Source: Azolla caroliniana
Lineage: Eukaryota > Polypodiophyta
Length of the DNA stretch: 64,000 bases
Direction: 5' to 3'
Assembly (NCBI GenBank): GCA_043228905.1
Contig: JBHGNT010000008.1
Location: forward strand, 682,001-746,000
In this document: positions 1 to 10,025 of the stretch, one piece after another
Numbering within the stretch: position 1 is the stretch's first letter
Layout of the letters: each line of letters begins with the position of its first letter
The notes under the pieces: generated by a model
The model's input: the letters and a program-made list of their open reading frames with translations, nothing else
The model's database searches: none
Told to the model about the DNA's origin: nothing
Position numbers and translations under genes: made by a program

Positions 1-44
1 GTCCCTCCTCCTTTCTGCACGCAAGGGCGTAGCAACCCTCGACA
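1..44 (+). repeat. 3' end of Gypsy-1 5' LTR
   Basis: The segment is identical, base for base, to 6434-6477 at the end of the downstream LTR and ends in the same CGACA. The rest of this LTR lies left of the window. Confidence 0.92.
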
Positions 45-47
45 TCT

Positions 48-63
48 TGGTGAACCCGACGTG
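48..63 (+). promoter_or_regulatory. Gypsy-1 primer-binding site
   Basis: TGGTGAACCCGACGTG begins three bases after the LTR. It opens with TGG, the complement of the CCA end of a tRNA. The same 16 bases follow the LTR of Gypsy-2 at 38237-38252, so the site is conserved in the family. I could not assign the primer tRNA from memory. Confidence 0.8.
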
Positions 64-87
64 AAAGAGGCGGCAGAAGAGCAGGAA

Positions 88-2214
88 ATGAGGGGGTCGG
101 ATCTCGCAGAGGCCATGGCTTCGGCCGTGGATCGGATTGTAAACGCGCGCGAGAGCACCGGTGCCCTCGACAGAGCTATTGAGGCGGTCGTCGGCACGAT
201 CGGCCGGTTCGATGGGAAGGATGCCACGAAGTATTTGGCGTCCTACGGTGCAGAGATGCTGATGCGGGACATTCCGGAAGAAAGGCGTCTTGCCGGATTT
301 CCCCGAGTGGCGATGCCGAGCATCCATACGGAGGTGCTCGAGGTGCGGACGGAGAGCCGTACCTGGGAGGAGTTCGAAGGTCGGCTCCTAGAGAAATACG
401 GGCTGGACGACGCGCTCCGGCTTTCGAAGCGAAGGTTCATGGAATGGGTGGAGTCCCCGGGGAAGGGAAGAAACGCGTCGGCGCTCCTCCGGGAGTTCGA
501 GGAAAACTTTGCGCGCCTTTCGGCGCTTGACCGAACCATCCTGGACACGAGCCGGGTCTTGCTGTTTGTCAAGTCGGTCGACGAGCGGGATCGGGAGCAA
601 GTGGGCTTCTTGCTGGAAACCGAAGACGGGCTCACTACCGACTGGGCGGCTGTCAGGAAGGTCTGTGGCCGTTTCGACAAACGGCGAGAATGGGCGGATA
701 ACGGGGCGACCGGGTCGGGCTCGGTCGCAGGAAGGAAGCTCGAACCAGCGCCACAGGTGCGCAAGGAAGAGACCCGGGAGTGGTTGGAAACCGGTTCGGC
801 TTCGACCGGCGTAGTCAGAGGCTCAACCGGAGGAGCGGCGCTGGAGGAATTGACGAAGGCGATAAAGGACCTCCAAATCGCGCAGGCCCGAAGGGAAGGA
901 GGCGAACCGGCTCGTGACCGACGGCCGGCGGCAGGAAACAGGTGCATGTGGTGCGATGAAGTCGGCCACATTCGGAAGGACTGCGGCGACTTCGCGGAGG
1001 CGCTGAGGAACAGGGTGGTGTACCTGTGGGAAGGACGGGTGCATGCCAGCGACACCCGAAGGGCCCTGAGCCGAAACGACGGAAAAGGCTGTATGAAAAG
1101 GGTGATGGAAGAGGCGGCGGCCCGACACGCGGAAACCGTCCACTACTCGGCGTCGGCCGGCATTCGAGTCGGGGGCGGCGAGGCCCGGAGGGAAAGCAAA
1201 GCCGGATTCTGGCCAACGGTGCTGGAAGGCCTTGCCGATACGAGGATGAAGAGGGAGGAATCGGACCGTGCGGAGAAACGGGTACGGGAGATGACCGGGT
1301 GGAGCGACCCGGTCGAGGAAAGGACGGGCTTCGTGGAAGCTGCTTGCCAGAACTACGAGGCTCTGGTAGAAGAGAAGCGGGTGGGGAGACCCGGGACGAC
1401 CGGGCCCTCACAACGATACGAGACCCGGTCCGGGCCACGACGGGACGAAGCCGGCGGGGCCGGTACGCAAGATAAACCCCAGAAGGGCGGGTACCGTCTG
1501 GGGACGGAGATAGAAAGGACCACGGACTTACGAAAGGTCCTGGAGGAACGGATCCTCGACAGCAAGGTGGAGCTGTCGTTACGAGAGGTGCTGGGAATCG
1601 CCAAGAAGGAGTTCCACGACTCCATCGTGGACTTGGTGAAACGGAAGAGGCTGTCGACGGAGACAGAACCGGAAAGACCGGTGGAAGTGCGGACGACGCA
1701 CCTAGACGACATGGCGCTGGGAGACGAGTGGGCGGAAAGCCACTATTCGAGACCACACTGGGCCCGAGCGACCACGGAAACCCCGGTGAAGGTCGGCGAT
1801 GTCCAGGAACCGGTGATAGCTTTGGTGGACCACGGATCGGAGATCAATTTGATGTCCATGGACTTCTATAAGAAGGGCAAATGGCCGATCAACACCAAGC
1901 ACGGGTGGAAAATAAGGGCAGCAACGCGCGCCACCGAGGAACTGCACGGGGCCTGTCCGAATGTGTGGGTCAAGATTGGCGACGTCGAGATTGACCAACA
2001 CTTCTTCGTGCAGGAGACGTCTTCGCACCCGGTCATTCTGGGAGAACCGTACATTACGGCGGCGCGGATGGAGACCAAAGTGCTGGACAATGGTTCGGCC
2101 TACGCGAGGGTCAAAAGCCAAGACGGGCGCCATTCGGTCCAGTTTCTGACGGTAAGGCCGAACCACGAACGTAACCGTGATTCCCTCGGTTCCGAAAACC
2201 GAGAGGATTTTTAG
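88..2214 (+). CDS. Gypsy-1 Gag-protease polyprotein
   Basis: This frame encodes about 708 residues from the ATG at 88; an upstream GTG at 61 is in frame but a less likely start. The N-terminal half is a Gag/capsid-like region. A CCHC zinc knuckle follows at about residues 286-299 (CMWCDEVGHIRKDC, C-x2-C-x4-H-x4-C), which binds RNA during particle assembly. Near the C-terminus is a retropepsin-like aspartic protease: IALVDHGSEIN, catalytic Asp at about residue 581, followed by the hydrophobic VILGEP stretch typical of the fold. The usual Asp-Ser/Thr-Gly reads Asp-His-Gly here. The frame has no internal stop. It ends TTTTTAG, directly before a stem-loop and within an overlap with pol, suggesting that pol is expressed by -1 frameshifting. 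The long open frames on the opposite strand are a by-product of high GC content. Confidence 0.88.
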   Translation: MRGSDLAEAMASAVDRIVNARESTGALDRAIEAVVGTIGRFDGKDATKYLASYGAEMLMRDIPEERRLAGFPRVAMPSIHTEVLEVRTESRTWEEFEGRLLEKYGLDDALRLSKRRFMEWVESPGKGRNASALLREFEENFARLSALDRTILDTSRVLLFVKSVDERDREQVGFLLETEDGLTTDWAAVRKVCGRFDKRREWADNGATGSGSVAGRKLEPAPQVRKEETREWLETGSASTGVVRGSTGGAALEELTKAIKDLQIAQARREGGEPARDRRPAAGNRCMWCDEVGHIRKDCGDFAEALRNRVVYLWEGRVHASDTRRALSRNDGKGCMKRVMEEAAARHAETVHYSASAGIRVGGGEARRESKAGFWPTVLEGLADTRMKREESDRAEKRVREMTGWSDPVEERTGFVEAACQNYEALVEEKRVGRPGTTGPSQRYETRSGPRRDEAGGAGTQDKPQKGGYRLGTEIERTTDLRKVLEERILDSKVELSLREVLGIAKKEFHDSIVDLVKRKRLSTETEPERPVEVRTTHLDDMALGDEWAESHYSRPHWARATTETPVKVGDVQEPVIALVDHGSEINLMSMDFYKKGKWPINTKHGWKIRAATRATEELHGACPNVWVKIGDVEIDQHFFVQETSSHPVILGEPYITAARMETKVLDNGSAYARVKSQDGRHSVQFLTVRPNHERNRDSLGSENREDF

Positions 2215-5200
2215 AGAGGACTGCCAAGGCGTGGGGCCGCGACAGTCCGGACACCCCGGGAAAACCCCACACCTGTACGATAAAACCGAAGAAATCTTGT
2301 ACCATAGGTAGGGAATTTTTGTTCTCCGACAGCGGAGCGTGCACGACAGTCGGCATCGGCGGCCAAGAGAAGAGAAAGGCGGAGGGGAGACTTCGAGCGT
2401 GCGGAGTTCTCGGCCCTGACGAGGAAATCAACGGAACCGTGGAGGCGGTCTCATTCGACGACCCCTTGGGAATGCTGGGAAAGGTAGTCGAAGAAGGCCT
2501 TAACGAAGACCGGACGATACCGGTGTGTTCCGAGGAGATGTACGAAGTCATCGCGGACTTCGGTCGAGGGCTCGAGTCAGTTCGGACGGCCCACGTGAGC
2601 ACCAAGTACAAGACTGTGGACCGGAAGGTAAGGCCAGTCGCGGCACCCTTACCGGAGGACAGCGCGTCGAGAATCAAAGGGGTTGCATCGGACCCTAGTC
2701 TACGAGATCCGGCCTGCATAGGACACACCTTCACCGACGAGACGCTCCGAGAGCTCAAAATCGGTGGGGGCGGGTTCCTACTGCCGGCGGAGGAAGACCG
2801 GTTTCGGAGAATGCTCGGAAGGCACGGGAAAGCCTTCGCATTCTCGCCGGAGGAAATCGGGTGCGTTGACCCGACGATCGTGGAGCCGATGGTGATATTC
2901 ACGGTACCGCATGTACCATGGAATCTCAAGCCAATCCCGGTTCCGAGAGCTCACATCCCGAAGTTGATGGAGCTGCTGAGGCAGAAAGTTGATATGGGAA
3001 TTCTCGAGCCGTCGAGCGCCCCATATTCGAATCGATGGTTTACCGTACCGAAGAAAAACGGTTCGTTGCGCTTCATCCAGGACCTGCAGCCGGTCAATCG
3101 AGTGACGATTCGGAACGCAGGGATCGGACCGACCATAGACGAGTTCGCGGAGGCCTTCGCCGGAAGGTCAATTTACTCGGTCGGGGATCTATACTCAGGG
3201 TACGACCAGTTCCAGCTAGCCGTGGAGAGCAGAGACATTACGACGATGCGAACTCCCCTCGGCCTAGTTCGGATGTGTACACTGCCGCAAGGAGGGACCA
3301 ACTCGGTGGCCCACATGGTGAATGCGATGAACAAGGTTCTGAGGGACTGTATCCCGGACATCACCATGCCGTTTCTGGACGACATCCCGATCAAGGGATG
3401 CCCGGTGGAAGAAAAGGACGAGACGATTGGCCCGGACGGATGCCGGCGATTCGTGGTAACGCACATCGACGACTGCGAGAAGGTGCTACAAAGGCTAGAG
3501 GACGCGAGGCTCACCTTCTCGGGGGAGAAGTCAGCATTCGGGCAGTCGGAAATCATGGTGGTCGGACATTTATGTGGACCATATGGCCGGAAACCGTCTC
3601 CGGCAAAGATAGAAGCCATCTCCGCGATGAAGCCCGACTGCAGCTCGGTCACGGAAGTACGGAGATTCCTGGGGGCATGCGCGTTCTACCACATATGGAT
3701 CCCGCATTACGCACACGTCGCGGAGCCACTGTACGGGTTGCTGAAAAAGGGGCGAAGGTTCGAATGGCTAGACGAGCACGCGGAATCGGTCCGGAAGCTG
3801 AAAGAGGCTCTTGCAGCGGCACCGGCACTTCGGAAGGCGGTATACGGGAAGGGTACCCCGGTATTCATAACGGTGGATACCAGTCCGACCGGGATCGGAT
3901 GGGTCGTGAACCAGGGAGACGAGGACGGCAATCGGTTTCCGATCCGATTCGGCGCGAAAGTCCTCAGTGAACGGCAGCGAGGATATGCCCAGGTTAAACG
4001 CGAACTCTGGGGTATTGTTTCGGCGGTTAAGACCGACAAAGACTACCTGATAGGGACAGAAGTGATCATCGAGACGGATTGCCTGCCGATTCTCGGTATG
4101 GTTTCCGGATGCGCGACTCCGGACCTGGCGATGCTCAGGTGGATAGCGTACATCAAGTCCCTGGACCCGGAAATACGACACATTTCCGGGAAAGACAACG
4201 CCATGGCCGACATGCTTTCAAGAGCGAGGTTCGACGACGAGGGCGGCATGGTTTCGGAAGACGAAGAAGTCGGCGTGGATTTCTTCGAGGCGGCATACAT
4301 GACGACCGACGGGATGAGCACTCCGGCGCTTAACGAGTTCGACGCGAGCAAGTACGACGGGGAGTGGCTGCAGATCGGCGGGTTTTTGAAGACAATGACG
4401 CCCGATGCGTCGTGGACGAAGGACGAGGCCAACCGGATCCGGAAGAAAGCATATCGATTCTTTCTCCGAGATGGGCATTTGTGGAAGCACCCGAAGAAGA
4501 GGAACGGCGTCCCGCTCCGGGTGGTGGCGATGAAGGAAGAACAGGAGGAGCTACTGGCGGCCTACCACGACAGCCCTTGGGCTGGACACCGTGGAACGTG
4601 GGCGACATTTGAGAAGCTGAAGGGGAAGTACTGGTGGCCGGGATTGTACCGGGACGTGCATCGGTTCGTGTCAACTTGCGAGAGTTGTCAGATGCACTCG
4701 ATAGTCCGACACCGGGACGGGCTTCGCCCTACGTACCCTTTGACTATCCACTTCAAATGGATGGTAGATCTAGTGACGATGCCGATGGGGGTAGGACAGA
4801 TGCGGTATCTGGTCCTAGCGCGGGAAGACCTGACGAACCAGGTGGAAGGCCGAGCCCTTCAGAATAAGACGACCGCGGCCGTGTGTCGGTTCCTGATCGA
4901 AGACGTGATATGCCGGTACGGGTGCGTCGGGAAGATCGTGGCTGACCGAGGGGAGTTGGACACCGAGGAAGCCGCGGAGCTGTTTGATCGGCTGGGAGTC
5001 AAACTCTCGCTCACCACTGCGTACAACCCGGAGGCAAATGGAAAGGTGGAGCGCGGACACGGACCGATCGTTAAAGCGCTGGTTCGGGCATGCGGGGGCC
5101 AAATCGGTAACTGGCCGCGACTTCTACCTTATGCTTTGTGGGCCGACCGGACTACGCACAGTTCGGTAACCGGGTACATGCCGACAGAGCTCATGTTCGG

Positions 5201-5399
5201 CCAGAAGCCGATCATGCCGATGGAACGAACAATCTCCTCATGGGCAACGGTCGACTGGAGGGACGAGATGAGCCGGGAGGACTTGTTGGCAGCGCGTATA
5301 CGACAACTCGAACGGAGACCGGAGGACGTGGAGGCGGCTGCAGAAAGGATCCGAGTGGCGAGGATAAAGAACAAGGCCAGGTTCGACCGAACGCACTGA
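2181..5399 (+). CDS. Gypsy-1 Pol: reverse transcriptase, RNase H, integrase (ends at a premature TGA)
   Basis: The pol frame is -1 relative to gag-pro, opens after stops at 2172-2180 and overlaps the gag-pro end by about 34 bases. It has no ATG near its beginning, which fits expression as a frameshift fusion. Reverse transcriptase: RFIQDLQPVNRVTI and the palm motif FLDD at 3372-3383. RNase H: ITVDTSPTGIGWVV and the ETDCLP aspartate. Integrase: H2C2 zinc-binding module (HDSPWAGH near 4570, CESCQ near 4680), then the DDE core with D in WMVDLV, D in VADRGELD and E in NPEANGKVERG. The frame stops at TGA 5397-5399 and continues in the same frame at 5400-5702, so the integrase C-terminus is cut off. 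All catalytic residues I looked for are present. Confidence 0.9.
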   Translation, partial: FPRFRKPRGFLERTAKAWGRDSPDTPGKPHTCTIKPKKSCTIGREFLFSDSGACTTVGIGGQEKRKAEGRLRACGVLGPDEEINGTVEAVSFDDPLGMLGKVVEEGLNEDRTIPVCSEEMYEVIADFGRGLESVRTAHVSTKYKTVDRKVRPVAAPLPEDSASRIKGVASDPSLRDPACIGHTFTDETLRELKIGGGGFLLPAEEDRFRRMLGRHGKAFAFSPEEIGCVDPTIVEPMVIFTVPHVPWNLKPIPVPRAHIPKLMELLRQKVDMGILEPSSAPYSNRWFTVPKKNGSLRFIQDLQPVNRVTIRNAGIGPTIDEFAEAFAGRSIYSVGDLYSGYDQFQLAVESRDITTMRTPLGLVRMCTLPQGGTNSVAHMVNAMNKVLRDCIPDITMPFLDDIPIKGCPVEEKDETIGPDGCRRFVVTHIDDCEKVLQRLEDARLTFSGEKSAFGQSEIMVVGHLCGPYGRKPSPAKIEAISAMKPDCSSVTEVRRFLGACAFYHIWIPHYAHVAEPLYGLLKKGRRFEWLDEHAESVRKLKEALAAAPALRKAVYGKGTPVFITVDTSPTGIGWVVNQGDEDGNRFPIRFGAKVLSERQRGYAQVKRELWGIVSAVKTDKDYLIGTEVIIETDCLPILGMVSGCATPDLAMLRWIAYIKSLDPEIRHISGKDNAMADMLSRARFDDEGGMVSEDEEVGVDFFEAAYMTTDGMSTPALNEFDASKYDGEWLQIGGFLKTMTPDASWTKDEANRIRKKAYRFFLRDGHLWKHPKKRNGVPLRVVAMKEEQEELLAAYHDSPWAGHRGTWATFEKLKGKYWWPGLYRDVHRFVSTCESCQMHSIVRHRDGLRPTYPLTIHFKWMVDLVTMPMGVGQMRYLVLAREDLTNQVEGRALQNKTTAAVCRFLIEDVICRYGCVGKIVADRGELDTEEAAELFDRLGVKLSLTTAYNPEANGKVERGHGPIVKALVRACGGQIGNWPRLLPYALWADRTTHSSVTGYMPTELMFGQKPIMPMERTISSWATVDWRDEMSREDLLAARIRQLERRPEDVEAAAERIRVARIKNKARFDRTH
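2207..2248 (+). promoter_or_regulatory. Candidate -1 ribosomal frameshift signal
   Basis: The gag-pro frame ends GAT TTT TAG. Slipping back one base keeps Phe-tRNA on TTT and turns the stop into TTA in the open pol frame. Four bases after the heptamer ATTTTTA a perfect 6-bp stem GGACTG (2218-2223) / CAGTCC (2243-2248) encloses a 19-nt loop, which itself could form a small GGC/GCC hairpin. The layout of slip site, short spacer and stem is that of known frameshift signals; its function is inference. Confidence 0.55.
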
Positions 5400-5702
5400 C
5401 TCCGACCGAAGAAGATCGAACAGGGTGACTGGGTGCTCGTCTACGACAGCAGCCTCGACAACCAGCACCGAGCAACGCGGAAGTTCGCACGGAGATGGTT
5501 CGGGCCGTACACGGTACAGAGCGCCAACGACAACGGGACGTATCATCTGGCGGAACTCGACGGTACGAGAATAGCGATACCCGTGGCCGGGAAGAGGATC
5601 AAAGCTTTCAAGAAGCGGCACGACGACGAACCCGACCCGATTCTCCTGGACAGCAGCGACGACCGATCCGAGGCCGAGGAAGGGCCGGCAGGCGAAGAGT
5701 AA
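5400..5702 (+). pseudogene. Gypsy-1 integrase C-terminal tail beyond the premature stop
   Basis: In the same frame as pol, downstream of the TGA. It encodes EQGDWVLVYD and WFGPYTVQ, the GPF/Y-type module found at the end of many gypsy integrases, then a short acidic tail ending at TAA. Its position and frame show that one nonsense change separates it from an otherwise open pol. Confidence 0.85.
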
Positions 5703-5774
5703 AGGCGGGCCGGTTTTCTCCGTGCCAACTTAATTTGGCGCATGCCGGTGGATGCGCGGTTAGGTGGGGGCGGA

Positions 5775-6477
5775 TGTCGTGAAGAAAACCGCCCACAAGG
5801 GGAATCGGAGGAACAAGGCGTGGGGGAAACGGCTCTACACGCACACGCGCGCCAAGAAGTACCTAAGGACGAAGTAGGTACATACGAGGATCCTAGGTGG
5901 GTAGATTCGGTTGGTATGCAGTTAATGCCAAACGGCCTCTTGACGGGATATAAAAGGAAGAGGAAGAATAGAAGTGGGGTATCTCGCGCGGAGAGGACGA
6001 AGTGCTGCCGAACCGATTTGGAAGCTCCTCTCTCACTCCTGCTTTCTCTGTTTTCTGCTCCATCGCGTACCTGTGCAGGTTTCGAGGAGGCTTGCGCTGT
6101 TCCGTGGAACGCCCCGAGTGCGTCCTGCAGCACCTCCGACCTGTTTTCCCCTTCCCGTGCGTCGCGACATACAGGGGTCGGCATCTGTTCGCCGCCCTGT
6201 TCGTTTTCGTTAGTATCTATTTCGTGCCCTACCGTGGGTTGTAACGCTTTAGCCTGTTATTTTCTTGCATTCATAAGTACATATCTTTCGTGGTTGCGTC
6301 CATCTGCGTCGGCGTTTATTTGCGATCTCTGTTTGTTGGGCCGTGTCCCTGTGCAATCTTCGGTTCTGTGTAATCGGGTCTCTCTCCTCTTCTTCTCTCT
6401 CTCTCTCTTGCTCTTCGGTCCAAGACCCCCGTGGTCCCTCCTCCTTTCTGCACGCAAGGGCGTAGCAACCCTCGACA
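5775..6477 (+). repeat. Gypsy-1 3' LTR
   Basis: The 703-bp repeat begins TGTCGTGAAG, right after a purine-rich tract (GGTGGGGGCGGA), and ends CCTCGACA; the first and last five bases are inverted repeats. A TATA box, TATAAAAG, lies at 5949-5956, and a CT-rich stretch at about 6385-6415. Its last 44 bases equal the window start. The LTR of Gypsy-2 shares the TGTCGTGAAGA start and CGACA end. Confidence 0.9.
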
Positions 6478-9400
6478 CCGTGATCAGATTTGTGTAATCT
6501 CCATTCTTCTGCAGCCTTAGATGATAACCATCCAAGAGACTCAACAGAGCAATGATACAAAAGATTAGTAATCACTTGTAACAACAATGTTTGACCCTTT
6601 AAACACCAATCAATCCACGGTTGTTCTCCTGTTTGTAGAGGTAAGGGACCTTGCATCAATGGAATATTTCGTAGTTGTTGCCAAATAAACCCATAATTAG
6701 GCGGGATGTGTAATAATTGTCATGCTTCAACAAACTCCAAAATTCTTTGAGATGGAGCCTCAACTATATCTCCCACCTCTTTGACCCCCAAACGAAACAA
6801 ACAATTAAATTGAGAGCGTAATCTCTCCTTTCCTGGCCAACATAATAACCGAGAAGAAACAAGTAACTCTTTTTGCACAGAATTACGATGCTCTCTACTA
6901 GATGATGGTTTCCATACACATAACAAGAGTGCTTCTTGCCATGAGGTAACCAAGTGTTGAACACATGTAGAGCCCGGAATCCTAAGTGAAATACATCCAT
7001 TTAGTAATTGCCACCATGAAGCCTTAATTGTTGTCCTCCCATGTGTTAAACCCTTGTTCTCAATGAAATATTGAACAATAGATATCTATGGTTGTGAGTT
7101 TGAACACATGTCTTCTAATAATGAAAATCTACGAGCCATCATATGCTTAGATAAATTCAATACTCCAGCTCCCCCCAAGCGCTTAGGAGTTGCTAGATGA
7201 TTCCATGCAACCCAAGTGATTCCCATCTTATCCCTTTTCTTCCACAACAAATATCGAAGAGGTTGCAAAATAGAATGCAAAGCCTTCTTTGTCCACGGTA
7301 GCAATGGCAAGTATTATAATATCATAGGTTCCATAATACATTATACAACCTTCAAACGTACATGAAATGGCCAAGATTGTGATTTCCAATACATGAACTT
7401 ATCCCTCAACTTACTAGACATCCATTCAATCAATTGACCATTTGTAACATTCATTCCTAATGGATAGCCCAAGTGTCAAAAAATAGAGCCTTTCTTCACC
7501 ACGGATCGTTGTCATCCTAAACATTCCAAATCCCTTTCAGTACATGATATTAGACAAGACTTCCTCCAATTAATATGTAATCTTGAAGTCAATGCAAATT
7601 GGTTCCATACAAGCATCCCCTTCTCAAGATTCTCTCGTGAGGCTTGTAGAAACATGAAAGAATCATCGGCCAAAGCTTGTGCAATTAGTTGCCCTCCAAA
7701 CGGAAGGTGTAGACCCACAATATCACCATTTGTCACAAGCATTGATAGCATCACTAACAAGGGATGAGTAACAATAGCAAACAACAACGGGCTAATAGGG
7801 CATCCTTGACAAACAGTTCTTGTAAGGGCAATATCTGATGTAACTCCTCCATTAAGCATGACTCGAGACACCGCATCTTGTCCTAATAAAAATATGAGGT
7901 GAGACATACGAGGTCCAAAGCCCATTGTATGCATTAACCCAGAAACAAAGGACCAATTAACATGATCATAAGCTTTCTCCAAATCTAATTGCACCATAAT
8001 CAAATCTTGATGAGTGTTTCGAGCATAATCCATGGCCATTTGAACATTCAACACATTATGCAATATATTCCTACCTGCAATAAAACCATATTGGGTAGGA
8101 TGTATCAACTTTGGAAAATACTTTTGTAATCTATTTGCCAAGACCTTTGTAAATATCTTATACAACCCCCCCATCAAAGAAATAGGTCTCCATTGATGAA
8201 ATGACTCTGGAGATGCCACCTTTGGAACTAATTTAATTAGACCAACCTTCCAAGCTTGAGGCATATGACCAAAATCCCAAGAATGTTGAAACATCAAAGT
8301 TAAGGGGCCCTTTAAAATGTGTGAATATTGCTTAAAAACTTCATTTGTCAAGTCATCCCAACCAGGGCTCTTACCACTAGGAAGATGCCTTAAAACTGTG
8401 TCCACCTCATCCTCAGTGAAATCCGCATCCAATTCATGACTAATGAGATCATGCACAATACATCCCACCACATCATAAAACTCATGATGTGCTCTACTCG
8501 CCTCATTTGTCATTAACAATTGTGAGCCAATCAACTCCTTGAAGTAATGAACACATATGTCAATTATTTTAGTAGGATCCACTATCCATTCATCACCTTG
8601 CTTCACATGTACCACATTAGATCGAGTATAAGTAGGATGTAACACCTAGAAAAACAAATGGGATTGACATTGATTATCTATGAGCCCATCCCTCAATTGT
8701 CACATCTTCGCATAATGATAACTTTGGCATTGCAACTGAGAAATAATAACATGCAATTGACTTTGGATATCCAAAAGCTCCTCATCTAAAGGTGCACGTA
8801 TCAATAATGCATTACACCTAGAGAGAACTTGTGAGAATTTTAGAAGAAGACCTCTTCTTCGTTGAGCATTAGCTACTCCATACATACGATGAACAATCTT
8901 AATATTTCGTAATGTGATATCCCATGCTTTAACTCCTTTAAGATTCACTTCTTGTGAAAAATTTACCAAAATTTGCTCCATGAGAGAATCAAAGTGAGGT
9001 TGAAGCAAAAGAGAAGAGTTAAAGCGTAATGGAGGCTTTCCAAGTAAGGATTTATACATGTCAATTGCATGACCACAAATCTCCAAACAAATAGGAAAGT
9101 GATCTGAAGTTCCTACATCTTGTAAAACTGCCATACGAAGTGATGTCAGTAAAAACGAATCATTGTGCATCACATACATTCTATCTAACCGACTCCATGT
9201 TTGTCTATGTTGAGCGGATTGGAAAGTAAAACCTGGATAATTCCCATGCAACCATGTCCAAACATCCAACTTCAAAACCTCCATAGCCAATGAATCCCAA
9301 GCAAGTTGCTCAGGATCATCCATGATTGAATGTTCAGACATAGATTGAGATGCATCAACACACATGTTAAAATCACCCATAAGTAATCCTGGATGGCCCA

Positions 9401-9779
9401 CACATAGGGTTTGACGGAGTGAGCCCCATAATGCAATATGTTGAGTGGCTTGGTTAGGGGTATAAATCCCAACCACACACACAACCTCGCCAAAAAAAGT
9501 GATTTCTAGAACCAAAAACCGACCATAAGGATCATTGTGCACCACTTGAGAAAAATACTCATCCCGCACGATTAATACCACACTAGAATAATGATTATTA
9601 AGATGTTCTACATAGAATGATGAATATCCACACAAATGAACTGTGGATCCTGCTAACTCATGACATTAATGCTCAATTGCACATAATATATCCCATTCTT
9701 TACTTAATAAAGTTTGCCATAATATATACTTCTTATGAGGACAACATGCCCCTCTCACATTCCATGTTACCACTTTCAT
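6478..9779 (-). pseudogene. LINE-1 ORF2: AP endonuclease and reverse transcriptase (broken)
   Basis: The ORF starts at ATG 9779 with MKVVTWNVRGACCPHKK; TWNVRG is the opening of L1-type endonucleases. An in-frame stop follows at about 9666. The endonuclease continues with the catalytic motifs LLMGDFNM and TSDHFPI (8700-9635). The reverse transcriptase occupies about 7512-8645: PSGKSPGWDDLTNEVFK, WRPISL, LDLEKAYDHVNW, GCPISPLLF and ALADDSFMF, where the usual F/YADD reads LADD. The part from 7310 down to 6478 carries the connection region and zinc-finger-like domain in several frames. The last residues read continuously into the Gypsy-1 LTR boundary. Confidence 0.85.
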
Positions 9780-10025
9780 TCAGTCAACAATGTTATGGGT
9801 GCACTTGCTCCTTTAGAGCAACCAATGTCTTGAAACTAGTCAAAGCATGTTCCAATGCTACTTATGGATTTTCATGCACCACATCCTTAGAGTTGTCTAT
9901 CGAACTCTTTTGTTTAGGTTCTCCCGCTTGACGAAAACCTTGAGAATTCAATGAATTTACAACCTGTCCCAATGAATCAAAAATTGAAGGTGAAGGGGTA
10001 ATCCCTTATCCCTAAATTGTCTTTG

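Larger units (their letters stand above)
1..6477 (+). mobile_element. Gypsy-1: nearly complete Ty3/gypsy LTR retrotransposon (5' LTR cut by window start)
   Basis: The first 44 bases are identical to bases 6434-6477, which marks them as the end of the 5' LTR and the whole element as 1-6477. Order inside: LTR end (1-44), primer-binding site (48-63), gag-protease frame (88-2214), pol frame (2181-5702: reverse transcriptase, RNase H, integrase), polypurine tract (about 5763-5774), 3' LTR (5775-6477, TGTCG...CGACA). The RT-RNaseH-integrase order is that of Ty3/gypsy. Only one in-frame stop is seen in pol, so the copy is young or was recently active. It is visibly GC-rich against AT-rich surroundings and sits inside LINE-1. 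The target duplication cannot be checked because the left flank is outside the window; the right flank starts CCGTG. Confidence 0.95.

Noticed and set aside
243-1756. Long minus-strand open frames across the Gypsy-1 gag (up to about 313 codons)
   Set aside because: They are Pro/Ser/Arg-rich shadows of a GC-rich coding strand and contain no domain; the plus strand carries the zinc knuckle and protease.
3035-3970. A 311-codon plus-strand frame inside pol
   Set aside because: It lies in another frame over the RT-RNase H region, where the pol frame has all catalytic motifs; its composition is Gly/Arg-rich and without a domain.
5742-6497. A 251-codon plus frame over the Gypsy-1 3' LTR
   Set aside because: It spans the LTR from before its start to beyond its end, has no domain, and is explained by the GC-rich LTR sequence.
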